40,825 nt of DNA, taken from Chrysochromulina parva (taxonomy: Eukaryota; Haptophyta; Prymnesiales; Chrysochromulinaceae). Positions 9,237 to 17,010 of the stretch are shown here, piece by piece. A program made the translations under genes and the position numbers. How positions within the stretch are numbered: position 1 is the first letter of the stretch; each line of letters opens with the position of its first letter. Below the pieces are notes generated by a model. The model had not been told where the DNA came from. It made no database searches and saw only the letters and a program-made list of their open reading frames with translations. Location of the stretch: the NCBI GenBank assembly GCA_002887195.1, contig PJAB01000115.1, forward strand, positions 1 to 40,825, given 5' to 3'.

Positions 9237-9300
9237 TCCGTGCCGAGGACACCCCTGCATGCAGCAGTCCAGGAACACACTGCACCCGCACCGTCTCATT
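9206..9300. repeat. Copy 1 of an inverted dispersed repeat (CDS end plus 3' UTR)
   Basis: This segment, reverse-complemented, aligns over about 75-80 nt with 12345-12430 at roughly 85 percent identity by eye. The best core is GGTGTCCTCGGCAC, followed after two further bases by TCATGAAGGGGCCAT. This copy covers the last codons of the acidic hypothetical gene and the start of its 3' UTR. Confidence 0.8.
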
Positions 9301-9726
9301 TCGTTGTATACGTAGGAAACTGTAAATGGAGAGCTCAACTGGCACGGCCAGGAATCTGTGGAGAAGAGGGTAGTAGCCGCGCAGTCTTCTGTTGTAACCC
9401 GAATACCATTGAAATTCACGACGTACGGTACAGTCCGGTTCTGAATGACTTTACGTAACCGCGCTCGCGCTCGGGGATCGCGCGCTCCGATACAACATAC
9501 AAGTACAAGGACCGGGGGCGGCTGCGGTGCTCTCTGCAACTCGTGGAATCCCGGATTATTCTAAATGCCTGGACCAGACGCCGGAAGGGATTACATGTTT
9601 ACGGCTAGCGGAATGAGGGCGCAACGTGGGCCTTTAACTTGTTTTGCATGCAAGAGCGTCTGTTTCCTTTTGATTCAAAGAGGGCTGAACAGTTTTCTCG
9701 GCTCTCAAAGGACAAAGGAGGGCGGG
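9301..9726. other. Intergenic or leader region before the proline-rich gene
   Basis: Apart from the end of the inverted repeat, I see nothing identifiable here. An in-frame ATG at 9565 would extend the proline-rich protein by 54 residues, but that stretch has no recognisable content and would bury the signal peptide. Confidence 0.4.
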
Positions 9727-11217
9727 ATGTTCTTCCTCACGCTCTCCTCACCACTCGTTGCCGGCGCCCACGCCCCTAACTCGCCGACTTGCGCTTTGAC
9801 GTGTGGCATCTCCTCGTGCCATGATCTGTATGGCTTGATGCATTGCGGGGCGTTGGCCGTCGTCTGCCCAGGGAGCCCAACCTTGGGTTGCGTCGGCTGC
9901 TGCCTTAACTTGCCTCCCCCTTCCTCACCGCCGGCGCCACCACCCAGTCCACCGCCACCGCCGTCTCTGCCGCCGCCATCACCGTTGTCGCCAGCACCGT
10001 CGCCGCCACCCTCTCCACCGCCCTATCCTCCACCGCCCTCTCCACCACCCACTCCGCCACCCTCTCCACCTCCTGTTCCTCCGCCGCAGCCACCCGCTCC
10101 ACCGCCGTCTCCTCCCCCACCCTCTCGACCGCCACGACCGTCGAGGCCGCCGCCATCGTTCATCAGCTCTTTCCCATTGCGCCCGCCGCCGAATCCTTAT
10201 CCGCCGCCGCCCAGCTTCCTCCCCCCCCCGCCTCCGTTACCGTCCCCGCCATCACCGCCCTTGTGGCCGCCACGATTTCCGGGGAGGGCGCCCTCGCCAG
10301 CGGCGCCCCCGCCTCCTCCTCTACCGCCCCCACCGTGTTCACCCACCATCAACGAGGTGGCCCTCGGAGGCTGGGTGGTGGGCGGCCTCGCGATCACGAT
10401 CCTTTGTTGCGTCTCAGCCGCCGCGCACTGCATGCTCTTTAGGACGCTGTACCGCAACGGAAAATGGGCACCGTCCGCAAAGCCGCCCAAGGTACTACCC
10501 GCCCCGGGCACGCTCAAGTCCTTTGCGGACGTCGCGGCGGTGACGGGCAAGGGTAAGCGACTCAAGGGCCAGGCCGATGGGCTTGCATGCGCGCCCTCAG
10601 GAGACTCACCCTCGGCGGCAGCGTTGGCCTCCAAGTTTGGGGCCAAGTTTGGGGCCAAGTTCAAGCGACGCAAGGTGCCAAACGAGGCCGCGGCACCGAT
10701 CGCGGCGCTGTCGCCTGCCAGCGCGTCCGAATCCATGCCATCTGGGAGCCCGGGCTTTTCACATGGCTTTTCACATGGCGTTCCAAAGAGCGCGGACAGT
10801 TGCATGAGCCCAGCGAGCCACTCAGCGAGCAAGAGCAGCCCGACCCCACCGGCCCGCGGGGTCGGGCTCACGTCGGGCGGATGGGCGCTGCTGCCTGGGG
10901 CCAAGGCGGGCCGCAATCCCGTCGAGATGGTCATGAAGCTGCGCTTCGAGCCCGTGCCGACGCTCGATGGGATGACGATCGAAGACATCATCCGGCTCAA
11001 GGAAGATCACGCGGCACTCAAGCTTAAGCTAGAGTCGGAGCGGTCAGAGGTCGAGTCGCTGTTGCGCGCCGTGCGCCAGTATGAGGAGACTGCGGGCAAG
11101 TTCCTCTCCTCGCCCAGCATGCGATCAGTCCTCTCGGCGGCCTCTCTCACCACCACGCTCACCGTCGGCACGCAGGGATGGCGCGCGCGCTCGAGTGCTG
11201 CGGCCCATAGTCCGTAA
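9727..11217 (+). CDS. Proline-rich (pherophorin-like) type I membrane protein with cytoplasmic coiled coil
   Basis: The ATG at 9727 gives a 496-residue protein with a signal peptide (MFFLTLSSPLVAGAHA). Next comes a short cysteine-rich module with eight Cys between about 22 and 59, ending GCVGCC. It recalls small Cys modules common in algal surface proteins, though that is from memory. About 63-205 are almost entirely Pro with Ser, Ala, Tyr and Arg (SPPPPP type), like the hydroxyproline-rich rods of algal cell-wall glycoproteins. One membrane helix lies near 212-237 (GGWVVGGLAITILCCVSAAA). The cytoplasmic part has basic Lys/Ser-rich segments, short duplications (KFGAKFGAKF, FSHGFSHG) and a probable coiled coil (IEDIIRLKEDHAALKLKLES...) near the end. 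The layout suggests a surface-matrix sensor or anchor. An in-frame ATG at 9565 is the alternative start. Function is inferred. Confidence 0.75.
   Translation: MFFLTLSSPLVAGAHAPNSPTCALTCGISSCHDLYGLMHCGALAVVCPGSPTLGCVGCCLNLPPPSSPPAPPPSPPPPPSLPPPSPLSPAPSPPPSPPPYPPPPSPPPTPPPSPPPVPPPQPPAPPPSPPPPSRPPRPSRPPPSFISSFPLRPPPNPYPPPPSFLPPPPPLPSPPSPPLWPPRFPGRAPSPAAPPPPPLPPPPCSPTINEVALGGWVVGGLAITILCCVSAAAHCMLFRTLYRNGKWAPSAKPPKVLPAPGTLKSFADVAAVTGKGKRLKGQADGLACAPSGDSPSAAALASKFGAKFGAKFKRRKVPNEAAAPIAALSPASASESMPSGSPGFSHGFSHGVPKSADSCMSPASHSASKSSPTPPARGVGLTSGGWALLPGAKAGRNPVEMVMKLRFEPVPTLDGMTIEDIIRLKEDHAALKLKLESERSEVESLLRAVRQYEETAGKFLSSPSMRSVLSAASLTTTLTVGTQGWRARSSAAAHSP
9910..10340. repeat. CCN-rich low-complexity coding tract
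   Basis: About 430 nt are dominated by CCX/TCX codons encoding the extracellular Pro/Ser rod. The strand asymmetry is extreme, with pyrimidines on the plus strand, so the tract is prone to length change. Length variation between strains would be expected. Confidence 0.85.
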
Positions 11218-11326
11218 TCCGACAGCGGAGCGCGCAAATGGTTGCACATGTGAGTAGAAAATGGGCTCGCCGCTTTATGGAAAAGTGACGTAATACATTC
11301 GATTGCATGCACATAAAACCGTCCGA

Positions 11327-11902
11327 ATGGAACAGATCATGGCCGACCAGACCAGAATGGACATGCTGCCCGTCCTTGGCGGACCCGTCCAGAAGTCAAC
11401 ATTCGAGGCGCCGATGGCTTCCTTCGCAACGCTGATGCAGAGGCAGGCATCGGCTCAGCGATCCGAGCGGGACGAGCTCCGGAGGCTCCGGGAGGAGCTG
11501 AAAGAGAAGAACCGCTTGCGTGGTGGTTGCGAGCAACGTACCAACGTTGCACGAGCGCGAATGCAGCGCGAGCACCGTCGGGAGGTGGATACGTGCATGC
11601 ATCACCTGGAAAAAGAGAAAAGCGTTCGAGCCGCATTACAGAAGCGTTACGAAGAGCATGACCGGCAGCTCACTCAGCATGAGAAAGAGCAGATGGCCAG
11701 CCGCAATGTTGTCGAGCAAGTGCGCCCGAAGCGTGAGGCTGATGAGGCGATGCACATGGTCGCTGGCCTCAGGGAGCTCAATGAGGCCATCGATGGGATC
11801 CTGTTGGCCGAGGTCGCCATTCGGCACGTAGTGCTGGAGCTCGGTGGGCATGGCGATGGGCCGATCATCCGCTACCATGATCCCCGGTCCCCAATGATTT
11901 GA
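11327..11902 (+). CDS. Coiled-coil hypothetical protein
   Basis: This 191-residue protein starts at the ATG at 11327 (MEQIMADQTRMDMLPVLGGP); the frame upstream opens only at a TTG. From about 30 to 150 it is highly charged and helical with heptad-like spacing (SERDELRRLREELKEKN, KEKSVRAALQKRYEEHDRQL). A less charged tail follows (AIDGILLAEVAIRHVVLELG). There is no signal peptide, membrane helix or known motif. It lies 109 nt after the proline-rich gene on the same strand; a functional link between the two coiled coils is possible but unsupported. Confidence 0.55.
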   Translation: MEQIMADQTRMDMLPVLGGPVQKSTFEAPMASFATLMQRQASAQRSERDELRRLREELKEKNRLRGGCEQRTNVARARMQREHRREVDTCMHHLEKEKSVRAALQKRYEEHDRQLTQHEKEQMASRNVVEQVRPKREADEAMHMVAGLRELNEAIDGILLAEVAIRHVVLELGGHGDGPIIRYHDPRSPMI

Positions 11903-12506
11903 CCATGTCAAACGGCCATGCCCGGCGGAACCATCGGCGGAACCATCGGCGGAACCAGTACGGTAGGAACGAGGTGGTCATCGCGCTCGGTAGCGCCGCG
12001 CAGCCATTCATGCTCGTCTTAGGGAGATCTTACCACAGTGTCAACGTGTCAAGTATTCGTGCGGCGCGCTTGGGCTAGCGTACACGCCGACCCGCTCCCC
12101 GACCGCGACGAGGGTTGTCAAGCCTGAACGCGCAACGCCCTGCGTCGCCTTCCGCCTACTTCACTTGGCAAAAGATCGTGCCCTGGAGACGTAAACATAG
12201 AACCGAACTACGCGTAGACCGTAGTAAATACGCCCACGGTCGGACTCACAGGCTCGACGACGCAGCGGGTCAGCGGCACGCACCACGCAGACGCACATCA
12301 CCCCTCCAGGCCGCCCCCCACCCGCACCGACCGGCATTAATGTAGTACGGTGCAGTGTATTCCTGGAGGACTGCGGCATGCAAGGGTGTCCTCGGCACGA
12401 ATCATGAAGGGGCCATGTATGCGTCATCGAGCCACCTGCAGCCTCACACCGCCGTCACGAACGCCGTGGGGCGACTCGGAGCCAGTTGCGCCGAGCGCCA
12501 AGCAAG
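11903..12506. other. Convergent intergenic region
   Basis: This 604-nt region lies between the coiled-coil gene (+) and the RING gene (-). It holds three tandem copies of a 12-nt unit, CGGCGGAACCAT, at about 11927-11960, and the second inverted repeat copy near 12345-12430. No other gene is supported. Confidence 0.5.
12345..12430. repeat. Copy 2 of the inverted dispersed repeat (probable gene fragment)
   Basis: Read on the minus strand, this copy encodes CRWLDDAYMAPS and a stop, matching CFWDDACMAPS and stop at the end of the gene at 8763-9236; the similarity continues into the downstream non-coding bases. A TGA two codons upstream of the Cys closes the frame, so it appears to be a truncated duplicate or the relic of a second gene. 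Confidence 0.7.
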
Positions 12507-13184
12507 CTACACGTGCATAGACATCACGGGTGCCTGGCTCACATCGCTTGCCTGCAGGTCCTCCTCGGTGAGGACTTCTTTCTTACACAACGGGCAGCTT
12601 GGAATGCCATTTGTGTACTCTCGACGAATCAGCCACCGGTCGATGCACGCAGCATGATACTTATGGCCGCACGGGATCTCGCGCAACTGGTCGCCAGCTG
12701 CAAGGGAGCAGAGGCACACCGGACACTCGTCGTTGCCATATTCGCCATCGTCGGGCGTTCCGGTCTGACTGCTGTCACCAGGCAGCACTGGCATATGAGT
12801 GGTAGGAGCGTACGCGCATGTTGGAATCCGGGAGACTGCAAGCTGAATAGAACGGTCACGCTCCGTGACTTTATCCAAAGTCTGCTGCTGCTGCCTCGCA
12901 TCACGTCTCCACTGATCGCGACGGATATGTAGGATATAGCCCCCTACACTGGATAAACAGACCACGGCCAGAAGCCAAACGAGGAGAGGATACCACTGAT
13001 AAAACTGTGACTCAGGTAATTGGCAGTAGCAACGGCCTCTGAGAAAAATGAGTTGCGTGAGGCAACGGACTTCAACAAAGTCCCCAGAGTTGTTGTACAA
13101 GCTTTCATTCGATGCTAGGATCGAGGTCTTCCCAACGGTGATACATGCAGCAGCCGCATCAGCGGGAAAGCCCGCATCATCCAT
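12507..13184 (-). CDS. Membrane-anchored RING-H2 E3 ubiquitin ligase
   Basis: This 225-residue protein starts at the ATG at 13184. A lumenal or extracellular segment of about 60 residues has two possible N-glycosylation sites (NES, NNS) and a few Cys. One membrane helix follows at about 64-87 (WYPLLVWLLAVVCLSSVGGY), then a basic, Gln-rich cytosolic linker. The C-terminal RING-H2 finger has Cys154, Cys157, Cys172, His174, His177, Cys180, Cys197 and Cys200; its pattern C-x2-C-x14-C-x-H-x2-H-x2-C-x16-C-x2-C has a somewhat long last loop. Proteins of this plan are ATL/RNF-type ligases that recruit an E2 at membranes. There is no PA domain, so substrate choice is unknown. All zinc ligands are present, so it should be functional. 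Confidence 0.85.
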   Translation of the reverse strand: MDDAGFPADAAAACITVGKTSILASNESLYNNSGDFVEVRCLTQLIFLRGRCYCQLPESQFYQWYPLLVWLLAVVCLSSVGGYILHIRRDQWRRDARQQQQTLDKVTERDRSIQLAVSRIPTCAYAPTTHMPVLPGDSSQTGTPDDGEYGNDECPVCLCSLAAGDQLREIPCGHKYHAACIDRWLIRREYTNGIPSCPLCKKEVLTEEDLQASDVSQAPVMSMHV

Positions 13185-13976
13185 AGCGAACGCGCACTAC
13201 GGTTCCTCCATGATGAAGCAAAGGCGCGGATGAACTTCCGTCGGTACGCAAACGAACTTAGATTTCCGTCTAAAAATAGATACTACGAAGACCCAAGAAA
13301 GGACGATACCCGTGTGAGCACCGAAGGTGGTTATTAATACTGGAACAGTTCGAGGAGTGTCAGTTCATTCTTTTCGCCTACAAAATGTCCACCCTACTGA
13401 TAAGTTCACCCTGGGTCCCTCTGGCCCTCCGTCGGCCGTCGGCCTCGCCTGCTCCCCACAAAACGAGAAACGTAATCCAGTTCCCGGACCGGTTTCAGAA
13501 TATCAGAGGCGATATCAGAGACATCTCGCTCCGGCAGATTGGCGCGCGCCTCTCTCAAGTCACGGCACACGGGCATTACAGCCGGTCCATAAAATCATCA
13601 ATCAGTGTCATTCATGCTTAAAGTTTAATACATGCATTGCGTTACCATTGTTGTTTACATGTGTGAGATCGTCAATTGGTGATCGTTCCCTGTCAACTGT
13701 CGTGTCTACACAGTTACGACGTAAGTTAGGACGTAAGTCGTACGAGTTCGTCGCCGGTCCTTCACGCTTCGGACCGCGTCCGATCGAAATACATAACAGA
13801 TCCCATGCAACTGATCCCATGAGCACGGCATGACAGATCTCCTGCCGTACCATGATCTCCATGAAGGTCTCACATGCTGCGCATGCGCCGCCCCTGTATG
13901 CGTCTGCTGCGTCCTGGCTGTGCCCTTGAGCCGACGGGCGAGGGGCCTCGGCGTGCACCTCAGCCCCACCCCCTTC
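13185..13976. other. Intergenic region between RING gene and kinase gene
   Basis: This 792-nt region is less GC-rich than its surroundings. It should contain the RING promoter and the kinase 3' UTR. A plus-strand open frame at 13327-13833 (168 codons) has no recognisable motif and no codon bias, and I do not call it a gene. Confidence 0.45.
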
Positions 13977-15044
13977 TCAGTCGAAGGCTCGCAGCTCCTC
14001 GTAGCCGTATGCTTTGAAAGAGCCCTGGATGGCGAGCTCGCGACCGCTGACGACGACCGCGCCCTCGCCAAACTTCTGCGTGGCTGCCTTGGCCACCCGC
14101 GCGACCACCTCCGCCACGGCCGTCGGCGGATCGTTGCTGCTGTACAGGTGCACACTGATTGGCTGCTTGGTGGCGGCAGCGAAGCACGCCTCAAACTTGT
14201 CGATGGCGGCCTTCGAGTCGGCCCACACGGCGTCTATCGGGCGCACGCCGTCGATTCTGTGCACGAGCTGCTGATGCTCGTAGTACTGCAGCACCGGAGT
14301 CGTCTCCATAGCATACGTCTTGAACCGCTTCTTGATCGACTCGAGGTTGTCGTCTGTGCGCCCGCTCGTCTTGCCGCGCTCGAGCAACCGCTCCTGCATC
14401 ACCTCCTCGGGGCAGTCGTAGAAGAGGACGCCGCCGACCGTGAGCGAGTCGCCAACCACCTGCTGCCAGCCGGACACGTTGTTCGTATTCCGCGGGAAGC
14501 CATCTACGAGCACGCGCTGCGCGCCGCTCTCTTTGATCGCATCGACGAGCAGCTTGACCGTCACCTCGACGGGCACGATCTTGCCCTCCTTGATATACTC
14601 GTCGATCATTTGACCCTGCGCGGAGCCCGACGAGCGCGCTGCACGCAGCAGGTCGCCCGCCGACAGGTGCGTGTACCCGCACTTTTCGACGATCAGGCTG
14701 CATTGCGTGCCCTTGCCCGCACCTGGCCCTCCGAGCACGAACACCACACCCGGCTTTGGCGCGAACGGCGCGGTCGGGGCGAGGAGCTTTGCGCCTTGCA
14801 TGCCAGGCAGCTGCAGCAGCGTCTTCACGTATGTGGCCAGCCACCAAGTGAAGTCGACTGCGATCTTTGGATCAACACCGAAGCTGAGCTCGTGCACGAC
14901 CTTGCTCGACGGTCCGCTCACCGGATACCCTTTGAGGCACGAGGCCGGCTCCGGATCGCGCAGCGCGATCGCGCAGCCCAGCACGCTCGTGCCGATCGCG
15001 GCAACGCCTCGCGAGAGCGTCCAGCGCAAAGCACTCCCGCGCAT
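13977..15044 (-). CDS. UMP/CMP kinase-family nucleoside monophosphate kinase with extra N- and C-terminal regions
   Basis: It phosphorylates UMP/CMP (or another NMP) with ATP. The kinase core lies at about residues 100-290 and shows the P-loop GGPGAGKG (105-112), LSAGDLLR (127-134), GKIVPVE (154-160), DGFPRN with NVSGW (181-192) and a short lid (RLLERGKTSGRTDDN). The SAGDLLR and GKIVPVE signatures favour UMP/CMP kinase over adenylate kinase. The family is normally about 200 residues; this protein has 355, with about 100 added at the N-terminus (VDFTWWLATYVKTLLQLPG) and about 60 at the C-terminus (VVVSGRELAIQGSFKAYGYE), neither of which I recognise. I chose the ATG at 15044 (MRGSALRWTLSRG, possible signal or mitochondrial leader) because a CGAAACTTG element lies 7 nt before it. 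An in-frame ATG at 15077 is the alternative. Confidence 0.85.
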   Translation of the reverse strand: MRGSALRWTLSRGVAAIGTSVLGCAIALRDPEPASCLKGYPVSGPSSKVVHELSFGVDPKIAVDFTWWLATYVKTLLQLPGMQGAKLLAPTAPFAPKPGVVFVLGGPGAGKGTQCSLIVEKCGYTHLSAGDLLRAARSSGSAQGQMIDEYIKEGKIVPVEVTVKLLVDAIKESGAQRVLVDGFPRNTNNVSGWQQVVGDSLTVGGVLFYDCPEEVMQERLLERGKTSGRTDDNLESIKKRFKTYAMETTPVLQYYEHQQLVHRIDGVRPIDAVWADSKAAIDKFEACFAAATKQPISVHLYSSNDPPTAVAEVVARVAKAATQKFGEGAVVVSGRELAIQGSFKAYGYEELRAFD

Positions 15045-15542
15045 GTCGATCAAGTTTCGCGAAGTTTCGTCGTTCATTTCGCAAAGGTCAGCACAAAGGC
15101 AAATGTACGCACGCAAATCAATGCACAGAATTTCCCAGAGACGCCGCTCAGCAGGAGCGCGTGTGCCCCTGGTACCGGTAAAAAGACACCGGGGGGAGCC
15201 GGGACACACACGACACGTCGCCAACATCTCCACCGCCATCCAAACCGCCGACGCCCAGACCATCCTCAACGCCGCCAGCGCGCGCATGCTCCGTGCCTCG
15301 TTTGGGGTCATGTAAGGTGTGTGTATTCTGAGCTGGCAGTAACAGTGCCGTAGCACCGACTGTCGCGTCTGTCGTGTTAACGTTCACACGACACGGACAC
15401 ACGGATCACACAAACGAACCTCACATCAGCCATCCAGACCCACCAACGCACGACCCCGGTGACAACCCCAGATGCAGAGCCGACCGTAGGTGATAAAAAG
15501 GGGTTCCAAATCGTTCCAAAGAAAGTCAAGTTTCGTCGTGCA
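15045..15542. promoter_or_regulatory. Shared head-to-head region of kinase and MOSC genes
   Basis: This is about 500 bp between divergent starts. At each end, 7 nt from either start codon, is the same 9-mer: CAAGTTTCG on the plus strand at 15051-15059 and again at 15527-15535. The open frames running out of both genes into this region begin only at GTG codons and have leader-like composition. Confidence 0.5.
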
Positions 15543-16619
15543 ATGGAAGTGATTGTACACTTTGTCACCGTGGCGTACAACGTTCCGGCACTGCCCGCGA
15601 CGCAGTCGGCACGTGCTCACTCCAATGCGACGAAGTTTGATGTGCCCTTCAGTGCGTCGCCCTTCACGTCGTCCTCGCAGCGGTCCTCCCGCGTCGTTGT
15701 AACCTGCTCCGTCTCTGGGACCGAGCCAGGCATCTTCGAGAAGGAATCAGACACGCAGTCTGCACCGATGCAAGTCCGTCAGGTACTGAGCTACCCCATC
15801 AAGGGCGCCCGGGCAGATTCGCGCCAATCGGCGATCGTCAATGGCGAGGGCCTCGTTGGCGATCGCCGTTTCATGGTCGTTTCGTCCACGGGCTCACATG
15901 TGACACAACGGGAGTACCCGCTGCTCGCTACGCTGGAGGCGCGTACAGTCGAGGACGGCCGCGCACTCATGCTCCGCGCCGGTGGCCGCGCGCTGAACGT
16001 GACCGTCCAGCGTTCCGGTCCGCTCGTCTCTTGCACGCTGTTTGGCGAGCGCATCGGACTGTGGGACCAGGGACCAGCGGTATCCAAGTGGCTGGGCGAG
16101 CTCTTGCTTCCGGGCGGCGGTGCGACGAATCCCTTGGCCTCTCTGCTACCGCCACCCTTTGGCACGCCTGCGTTTCGGCTCATGCATGCTCCGCCTGAAG
16201 TGCCGCGCCACGCAGGGCTGTCGGACGCGAGCCCACTCCATCTCATGTGCGAAGAGTCGCTCAACGCTCTCAACGCGCGGCGCGCGGCCGAGGGGCGCGC
16301 ACCCGTGCCCATGGATCGCTTCCGACCCAATCTGGTGGTCGCGGGCTGCGGTCAGCCGCACGCCGAGGACGCGTGGCGCAGTGTGCGGATCGGGGAGCGC
16401 GCATTCTTCCGTGTGAGCGGCCCGTGCCCACGATGCACGGTGCCCGACGTGTCCCAACAGTCTGGGAGGCGCGACCCGGCGGCGAGCGGTCCAATGCAAA
16501 GCCTGCGGGGCTATCGGGCTAGGGCTGGCCGTGGCATCGCTTTCGGCATCTACCTCGAGCCGTTGACAACGGGCGTTACCGTGCACGTGGGCGACCGCGT
16601 AGAGCCGATGCTGGCCTAG
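15543..16619 (+). CDS. MOSC-domain protein (mARC/MoCo-sulfurase C-terminal type), organelle-targeted
   Basis: MOSC domains bind the molybdenum cofactor; mARC proteins are amidoxime reductases using cytochrome b5. This 358-residue protein starts at ATG 15543. Residues 1-60 form a hydrophobic start (MEVIVHFVTVAYNVPALPAT) and then a Ser/Thr/Arg-rich segment, a likely presequence for plastid or mitochondrion. The MOSC N-terminal beta-barrel begins at QVRQVLSYPIKG and includes GEGLVGDRRFMVV. The MOSC domain carries FRPNLVVAG and the key Cys in GPCPRCTVPDVSQQSG (Cys295 and Cys298), corresponding to the Mo-ligating Cys of mARC. No aminotransferase domain precedes it, so it is not a full MoCo sulfurase. 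Substrate is unknown. It is divergent from the kinase and convergent with the SET gene. Confidence 0.85.
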   Translation: MEVIVHFVTVAYNVPALPATQSARAHSNATKFDVPFSASPFTSSSQRSSRVVVTCSVSGTEPGIFEKESDTQSAPMQVRQVLSYPIKGARADSRQSAIVNGEGLVGDRRFMVVSSTGSHVTQREYPLLATLEARTVEDGRALMLRAGGRALNVTVQRSGPLVSCTLFGERIGLWDQGPAVSKWLGELLLPGGGATNPLASLLPPPFGTPAFRLMHAPPEVPRHAGLSDASPLHLMCEESLNALNARRAAEGRAPVPMDRFRPNLVVAGCGQPHAEDAWRSVRIGERAFFRVSGPCPRCTVPDVSQQSGRRDPAASGPMQSLRGYRARAGRGIAFGIYLEPLTTGVTVHVGDRVEPMLA

Positions 16620-17010
16620 TCCCTAGGCCTAGAGCGTGGCCACTCACTCTCTACATTGTAGCGGAGAGACCCGGATCGTCAGCCGCCGCCATGCTTGGTG
16701 CGTGCAGAGATGTATCATCGCATAGAACTGCTTGTCAGGAGATTCTCTCGATATCACATCGCCCGTGCATTCCCGGGCACGGCTCAGCGACAGCGCGTAT
16801 CGCGCCCGTTTGGCCGTTCTAACGGGAGAGGGGGACGACCCGCGCCGGGCCGGACCGGAATCGCGAGTTCCGTGACCGGTACGGGCCCGGCCCGAGCCCA
16901 CTCGACCTCCCGTCCGGACTCCCGTTGGCAACGGCGAACGGGTTTTTCTAATCCGTGGTAGCGTGGTACTGCTTGTCGCTTACGGAACTTGAAACGAGCC
17001 TAATCAGAAC
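16620..17010. other. Convergent intergenic region between MOSC and SET genes
   Basis: This 391-nt region holds both 3' UTRs and a foldback repeat at 16805-16943. No gene is supported. Confidence 0.5.
16805..16943. repeat. Imperfect inverted repeat (foldback element)
   Basis: The outer arms are CCCGTTTGGCCGTTCTAACG (from 16805) and, read in reverse complement from 16943, CCCGTTCGCCGTTGCCAACG, both continuing GGGAG. The inner arms CCGGGCCGGACCGGAA and, in reverse complement, GGGCCGGGCCCGTACCGG also pair, with small bulges. The centre lies around 16860-16868. Transcribed from either neighbour, it would form a long, stable hairpin. There are no flanking gene remnants or clear target-site duplication. 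Confidence 0.7.

Noticed and set aside
9565..9726. An upstream ATG extending the proline-rich protein by 54 residues.
   Set aside because: The extension would bury the signal peptide at MFFLTLSSPLVAGAHA. It is kept only as an alternative.
13327..13833. A 168-codon plus-strand frame between the RING and kinase genes.
   Set aside because: No motif, no G/C third-position bias and no targeting or membrane signal.
13830..15353. A 507-codon plus-strand frame opposite the kinase.
   Set aside because: It is antisense to the recognisable UMP/CMP kinase core. The composition is Arg/Leu/His-rich without domains.
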